A DNA stretch of 64,000 nt from Adiantum capillus-veneris (Eukaryota; Streptophyta; Polypodiopsida; Polypodiales; Pteridaceae). Location: contig CM043949.1 of NCBI GenBank assembly GCA_014529385.2, forward strand, positions 149,273,850 through 149,337,849, in the 5' to 3' direction. Both the position numbers and the translations under genes were made by a program. A model generated the notes under the pieces. That model did not search any database, was not told the DNA's origin, and saw only the letters and a program-made list of their open reading frames with translations. Each line of letters opens with the position of its first letter. Position 1 is the first letter of the stretch. Below are positions 58,662 through 64,000 of this stretch, piece after piece.

Positions 58662-60808
58662 GTTTTGGTTCCTAGATCTTTATCCGATCGTGAATATGTG
58701 TGTGTGTGTGTGTGTGGTATTTGCTTCAAAGAGTATAGTCTCCTTTTATACAAATAGAGATAACATGCAAAGTAGAATAAGCAATGGAGAAGTTTGTTTA
58801 TTTGCATCCTCTTTGTTAAACTTCACATCTAGCAAAGACCTAGCAATATTTATGTTGCATCCTCTTTAATATTTTTCATATTCCCTTTCATTAGGTGAGA
58901 GTGTACCTATGTTTGCTATGCATGCCTCAAGTGATAAGAGATGATACAAGCTTCTTTCATATAGCCTTGTTATTAGTGGTAGCAAAATGACATGGGTCAA
59001 TATGACATGCTACAAAAGCCCATACAAGCTATGAAATGTTATGAACAATGGGCAACATCTCCTAAAGAACATACTCATTGTACAGTCAAGCCTATCGGTA
59101 CAAAAAAAAAAGACAGGTCATTACAACAAATGACAAAAGACCTTTGCTCATGTGTACACAATAAGTGAACAATGCACATCATTCTCAAAAAAGACATGCT
59201 CATAATTACATGTAGACAAAATGAGGCTATTATAATTCTCTTTTTTTATATTCATTTCAAACTCCAAATATTCAAGGATCCATTTTGCATACTTAGAGAT
59301 TGTCAATGCTAGATAATTTGCTACAAAAACTAGAAAGTTGAGGAGAATAACAAGCATAACACTTCGAGCCATTCACAAATCACATTTAATTCCCATCTTA
59401 CCTCCACCAATTTTCCATTACACATAATCAGAACATTTGACAATCCAAAATGATATTCTTCATCTTCTATTAAGAAGTGTATTAGATCCATTAAGATGTT
59501 CATTCAAATGAATCTCTTAGTTCAACATTCAAGAACTAAGATAGACAAATTACAACTTGTGTGACAAAGAGTACCATGTGTTGCTCAACAAGGGTCTTTC
59601 CTGATGCAATTATCACAGAAACTATTGTATCCAACATGAAACTCTTTGATATAGAAGACCCTTTAGATCCACGAAATGTACGTTCTTTTTTAGCAATTGC
59701 TTTACCTTAGAAGGCAAATTTCCATACATGAAATCTATACCATTCCTTCATAATGATCGCTTCCTTATGCTCTTCTAAGAGTAAAAATTCCATACTACTC
59801 TTTTTTGAAAGGTTGATCTATGGAAGACCAAACAAAGTAACATAAAGAATATGTGTTATAAAGAACACAATCAAAGCACATAGCCAAAAAAACATTGATG
59901 GAAATTAAGATTGCAAACATGTGCAGATTGTTTGTAATATGAAAGCTATCATATTTGAGCATCTTTATGTTTTGCTTGTCTCACTCTTTTTTTTTCACTT
60001 TTCTATTTGTGATAAAAATGAAGTGCACTAATTCAAAAAGTATATATAAGCCAAGGGTGTACTTTTAAGCAACAAAGATGTAAGACAAACTTTACCAAAT
60101 CAATGACCACAATTAACCATGGTAATATACTTTCTACATTATAGTGCAACACAAGAATTACAAAGCCCAAAAAAAAGATGCAACAACAATGTCTCTATTA
60201 AAACCATCTCATACTAAATCAATAAGTAGAAATCTTGAAGGCATAGTTATCTCTTTCATGAGGAATGTGTGACAAAAAGAGTTTCTCAATATCTATATCT
60301 TGAAAGAGCTCTCACAAGTCGCTCACGTCTAGCTCTTATAATAGAAACGTGTGACTCTTGCAAGAAACTTAAATTTACTTGTCACTTATATGAATATCTA
60401 TTATGATTTTAAAAAAATAAGTTCTCACCATTGTGTCTTGTCTTTGTTTCTGTTTGGGATGTTTGGGACTGTCAACAGTAGCATTTGTAATATCTTTGAA
60501 GGCCTAAAATACAATGCTTGTTTAAAATCAAATATCCAAATGAGAGAAGTAACATTGCTAACAATATGTGCAAATGTAACCTTTTTCTTCACACTCTTTC
60601 CATCTTTGAATCTGCTTCGATCTCTTGCAATGCAAAAAAGACCGAGTGTAAAACATTTGTGTTATTGTACGTTTTTGCACACTTTCATAATATATAATAT
60701 ATTATGAACTCGATTCAAATCTTACAAGACTAGAGTTCAAAAACAAAACCTTTTCTTTTTCTAAATCACCGTCTGCCTACATGTTGTTGAGGTAAAGGCG
60801 TTGCACCT
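58662..60808. other. AT-rich stretch without convincing gene
   Basis: A minus-strand ORF at 59148-59372 has faint resemblance to the copia RNase H C-terminal region but too little to assign. A short (GT)n tract lies at 58698-58715. Nothing else is recognised. Confidence 0.45.
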
Positions 60809-61502
60809 TTGCCCAGGGCCAGACGTCTGATGTTCGACCGCCCATTGTACATTCTTATTCTTCATACACACAAAAATAAACAGCTCCTCACCACATTCTT
60901 GAGTTCTGCTCTACCCACACAACGTGTCTCCTCTCCTCTTTCTTCTCCCGCACCGCACCGTGCACACACACATCCACACACAACACACTCACAAGTGGTA
61001 TTAGGGCTGTGGCATGATCGAATCGACTCCAACCCCCTCCCCCCTTCGCGAGCTCTTGGTAGCAAGAACGATAGAGCTTGATCATTGGCGGATATAGATC
61101 TGGCACAGAGGAGTCAGATTGGAATAGATCTCGGAGCTCTCGACGTGCGCAGTCCCTCCCCCCCCCACGGAGAAGAGATAATCTTGAGAGAATTGGGGCA
61201 TCTACAGAGAAACTTGGACAAGGCTACAAAGAGAAATCTGGCAACAAGTGCTCAGTCCGATAGTGAGCTTGCATAAGAGAGGTAATCGAGCATGTTGGGC
61301 TGCAAGCAAGTGAATCTCGGCTAAGCACGCAAAAATCGACAGCTCGACAGAAAAATCAAAGCTTGTGAGCTTGCAAAGGAGAAGCTTTGTTGAGTGTGTC
61401 AAAAATTAGAGCATCGAGCAGCTTTGCTTGTGTGCATTGAGAGGAGTTGGAGAGCTTGAGCAAGTAATCAAGGCGGGCACGAGCAGTAAATCAAAGCCAA
61501 GG

Positions 61503-61505
<3 letters not shown>

Positions 61506-61536
<31 letters not shown>

Positions 61537-61558
61537 ACATGCACACACACACACACAC
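61506..61558. repeat. (GT)15 and (CA)9 microsatellites, nearly adjacent
   Basis: GT at 61506-61535 and CA at 61541-61558 separated by 5 bp, forming a potential hairpin. A further (CA)n tract lies at about 61808-61830. Confidence 0.85.
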
Positions 61559-61869
61559 GTAGGTCAGGGTTTTTGCAAAGCTTCAGTTCTGTAGTGCTAG
61601 CTGCCTTGAGCAATTTTGTGAAGCTCAATCAAGCAATGAGAAGCTCACAGAGTTGAACAAGCTTGGAAAGGTGGCTTGAGCTTGAATCGAAGCAGTCAAC
61701 AGGCCTTGAGCAAGGATGAATCGAAAGCGCTACAATTGGGTACCAAGCCGAGGAAACAAGGTAGCGCTGTGTATTAGCAAATTGGTGTGTATGGAGATGT
61801 GCACGCACGCACACACACACACACACACACATACACACACTGAACAGGGAATCTCTTTGCAAGCGGGCA

Positions 61870-62157
61870 AGCTAGCAATCAATAGCACTGTTGTAACAAA
61901 CTTGGACACCCTGAGTAAAGATTCTACCGCAACATAGCAGAGATTCACTTCAAAACACTTCACAAACACGACACAGCCTGGTGTAGTTCTATGCCAAGAG
62001 ATATTGGTCCCAAAGATGTTGAGATGTAGAGAGAAGGAGAGAGACGAGACAAGAGACACACCATATACGCTCCCAAAGACTGATTCATATTGAGGACAAG
62101 ATACAAATATATAGGTGAGACCAAGTTGAGTAGAGTGAGCCATATATAGCTCCAACA
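61870..62157 (-). repeat. 3' LTR (start) of the right-edge copia element
   Basis: On the minus strand a polypurine tract gagtggggg (62158-62166) is followed at 62157 by tgttggagc, the start of the LTR. TA-rich promoter-like blocks follow. The left end could not be fixed because the 5' LTR is outside the window; the coordinate given is a minimum. Confidence 0.6.
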
Positions 62158-62405
62158 CCCCCACTCAAACAAAGGTCTCTAGCTTTGGATGAAAAAAACC
62201 TTGGGGAGTTCAAGGGAAAAACCCAAGCCCCTATACAATGTGAAAATATGAACCAGCGATGATGATATGAAAGTGAATTGTGCATCTATGTACAAATATT
62301 CAAGTGACTTAGAGATCACAATGTGCAAATGTGGAGTGTGCATAGTGCATGGTACCTAAAAGATTACAATGTCATATGTACAAAGCTATTACAATAGCAA
62401 AGAAG

Positions 62406-64000
62406 CTAATCTAGAAAGAGTGAGGTCGAAGCAACTCCAAGCTCCGAGCGCAAGAGGATGAAACGTGACTCGTTGAGGCCTTTGGTCAAAATGTCTGCAA
62501 TCATCTGGTCACTTGGACAGTGTTCAACCATAATGGTTCCTTTGCGTACTTCATACCTGACATAATGATAATGGACAGCAATGTGCTTTGACTTATTATG
62601 TTGAACATAGTCTTTTGCAAGACTAATAGCACTTTGGTTGTCACACCGCAAGGGTGTGCTAGAAAGAGGAGAGTGACCAATATCAACCAGCATTTGTCGA
62701 AGCCAAATCAACTCACGAGCTGCAAGTGATGCCGCAACATATTCTGACTCAGTCGTAGAAACTGCAACACAACGTTGTTTCTTGCTAGTCCAAGAAACAA
62801 GACAACCATTTATAAAGAAGCAATTTCCACTAGTAGATCGCATAGATAAATGTGAGCTTGCCCAGTCTGCATCTGTGTAACCCAAAAGAGAAAGAGATTG
62901 CATAGAATCCGATGTGACTTGTCGTCGATAGACTAAACCAAAATCTGTAGTGCCTTTCAAGTATTTCAACACACGCTTTGCAGCAGACCAATGCTTAAGA
63001 GAAGGACATGCAAGATGTTGTCCAAGATAATTAGAAGCAAACAAAATATAAGGACGAGTGTTCATGCCAACAAACTGAAGACATCCAATCAAGTTAGCAT
63101 AAGGTTGATTTGTGACAAGTTGACCGCCATTGTCAGAAGTGTTCTTCGTAGAGCTTGCAAGACAAGGTGTGTTGGCTGAATGTGCAGATTCCATACCAAA
63201 TTTTTGAATAGTATCTGCAATAAACTTTGACTGTCGAAGGAATAAAATACCTTTTGTACGGTTCCGTTGGATTTGAATGCCAAGACACGAGTGAATCTCT
63301 CCAAGATCCACCATATCAAACACAGAAGACAATAACTTTTTCACTTGCTGAAGAAATCCCAAATCATTGGAAACAAGGATGGTATCATCCACATAAAGAG
63401 CAAGAATCACAAAACTGCTACCTTGGCGTTTTATGTATAAGTTGGGGTCTGACGAGCAAGAGATGAATCCTTTAGAGGTGAGAAAAAGATCAAATTTTGT
63501 ATACCAGGCTCGCGAAGCTTGTTTGAGACCATATAGTGCCTTATGGAGTTGAGCAACAAGGTCTTCTTTACCTGGAATAACAAACCCTTCTGGTTGTTCC
63601 ATATAAATTTCCTCTTCCAAGTCACCATTAAGAAAAGCAGTTCGCACATCCATTTGATGAGCTTCTAAATCAAATTGAACAACAAATGCCAATAAAACTC
63701 AAACACTTGTAATGCGAACAACTGGTGAAAAAATCTCTTGATAATCAACACCAGCTACTTGGGAATAACCTTTTGCAACTAAACGCGCCTTGAACTTGTC
63801 AAAAGATCCATCTGCTTTTACTTTATTCTTATACACCCACTTACATTTAATAGCTGTACGACCAGGAGGTAATTCAGTTAGTATCCATATACCTTTAGAG
63901 ATAAGAGAATCGTACTCTGCTTCCATAGCCTCTTGCCATTGATCCTTTTGTGGTGAAGAGATAGCTTCATCATAAGTAACTGGATCTTCGGAAGTAGAAA
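62406..64000 (-). pseudogene. Copia reverse transcriptase-RNase H, running off the right edge
   Basis: 63692-62406 (428 codons) includes VRTAFLNGDLEEEIYMEQPE, HKALYGLKQASRAWYTKFDL, LYVDDTILVSND (intact YVDD), SCLGIQIQRN, then RNase H with LLGYTDADWASSHLSMRSTS, SWTSKKQRCVAVSTTESEYV, RCDNQSAISLAKD and a KHIAVHYHYVR motif, ending LGVASTSLFLD. Upstream, 63926-63699 continues in the same frame (KCKWVYKNKVKADGSFDKFK) and is separated only by an in-frame TGA at 63699-63701. Catalytic residues seem intact, so this is the best-preserved copia pol here. Integrase, protease and gag lie beyond the window. Confidence 0.92.

Noticed and set aside
59148-59372. Minus-strand ORF resembling the end of copia RNase H
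   Set aside because: Only scattered residues (LALTIS, ENDVHCS) match. Without a second motif the assignment is too weak.

Overview
This window is nuclear DNA from a land plant with a large, repeat-rich genome. The evidence is a four-exon intron-containing gene of a plant RNA-binding family, plant-type Ty1/copia and Ty3/chromovirus elements primed by initiator tRNA-Met, a tRNA-derived SINE, a hAT/DUF659 transposase remnant, and very abundant (CT/GA)n and (GT/CA)n microsatellites. The species cannot be fixed from sequence alone. There is no sign of bacterial, organellar or free viral gene organisation.

Layout. 1-500: 3' part of a + strand copia-type LTR running in from the left edge, with TATA box and primer-binding site. 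1640-2758: first copy of a dispersed LTR-derived repeat (family A). 2761-8699: first copy of a ~5.9 kb segmental duplication; its right end lies inside the last exon of the only convincing host gene. 8508-10417 (minus): a complete Mei2-C-terminal-RRM (MCT / TERMINAL EAR1-like) gene, four exons, 322 codons, with three PAM2-like motifs. 11031-14791: a LINE-like insertion with a 22-bp target-site duplication and a DUF4283/zinc-knuckle relic, interrupted by a 1.73-kb gag-only copia element (11132-12865). 14814-19430: no recognisable gene. 19433-22770: a decayed copia gag with a threefold internal duplication, split by an internally deleted copia element (20212-22272) and joined to a Ty3 reverse-transcriptase remnant. 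22894-24980 (minus): broken hAT transposase. 26853-27330: another family A LTR. 27331-29500: microsatellites and a two-unit tandem repeat.

29515-43000 appears to be one old A-rich + strand retroelement of unusual make-up. It holds palindrome-bearing tandem repeats, a zinc knuckle, an unrecognised domain, a retropepsin-like domain with a changed active site, no visible reverse transcriptase, and then a polypurine tract and 3' LTR. A 5.1-kb copia element (36972-42047) with a perfect CATTG duplication is nested in it.

42999-57620 is the second copy of the segmental duplication, now containing a full-length 8.7-kb chromovirus (43532-52264). Copy 1 keeps the empty insertion site. Copy 2 carries only the last ~190 bp of the MCT gene's final exon. 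57621-62157 is mostly featureless apart from a SINE (58270-58651) and microsatellites. 62157 to the right edge is another minus-strand copia element with a nearly open RT-RNase H.

How it fits together: the MCT gene is the only plausible functional host gene. Almost everything else is layered transposon insertion, and target-site duplications and nesting give a relative order of events. Several polyproteins are disrupted mainly by in-frame stop codons that a C-to-T change would explain, as expected for methylated, silenced elements.
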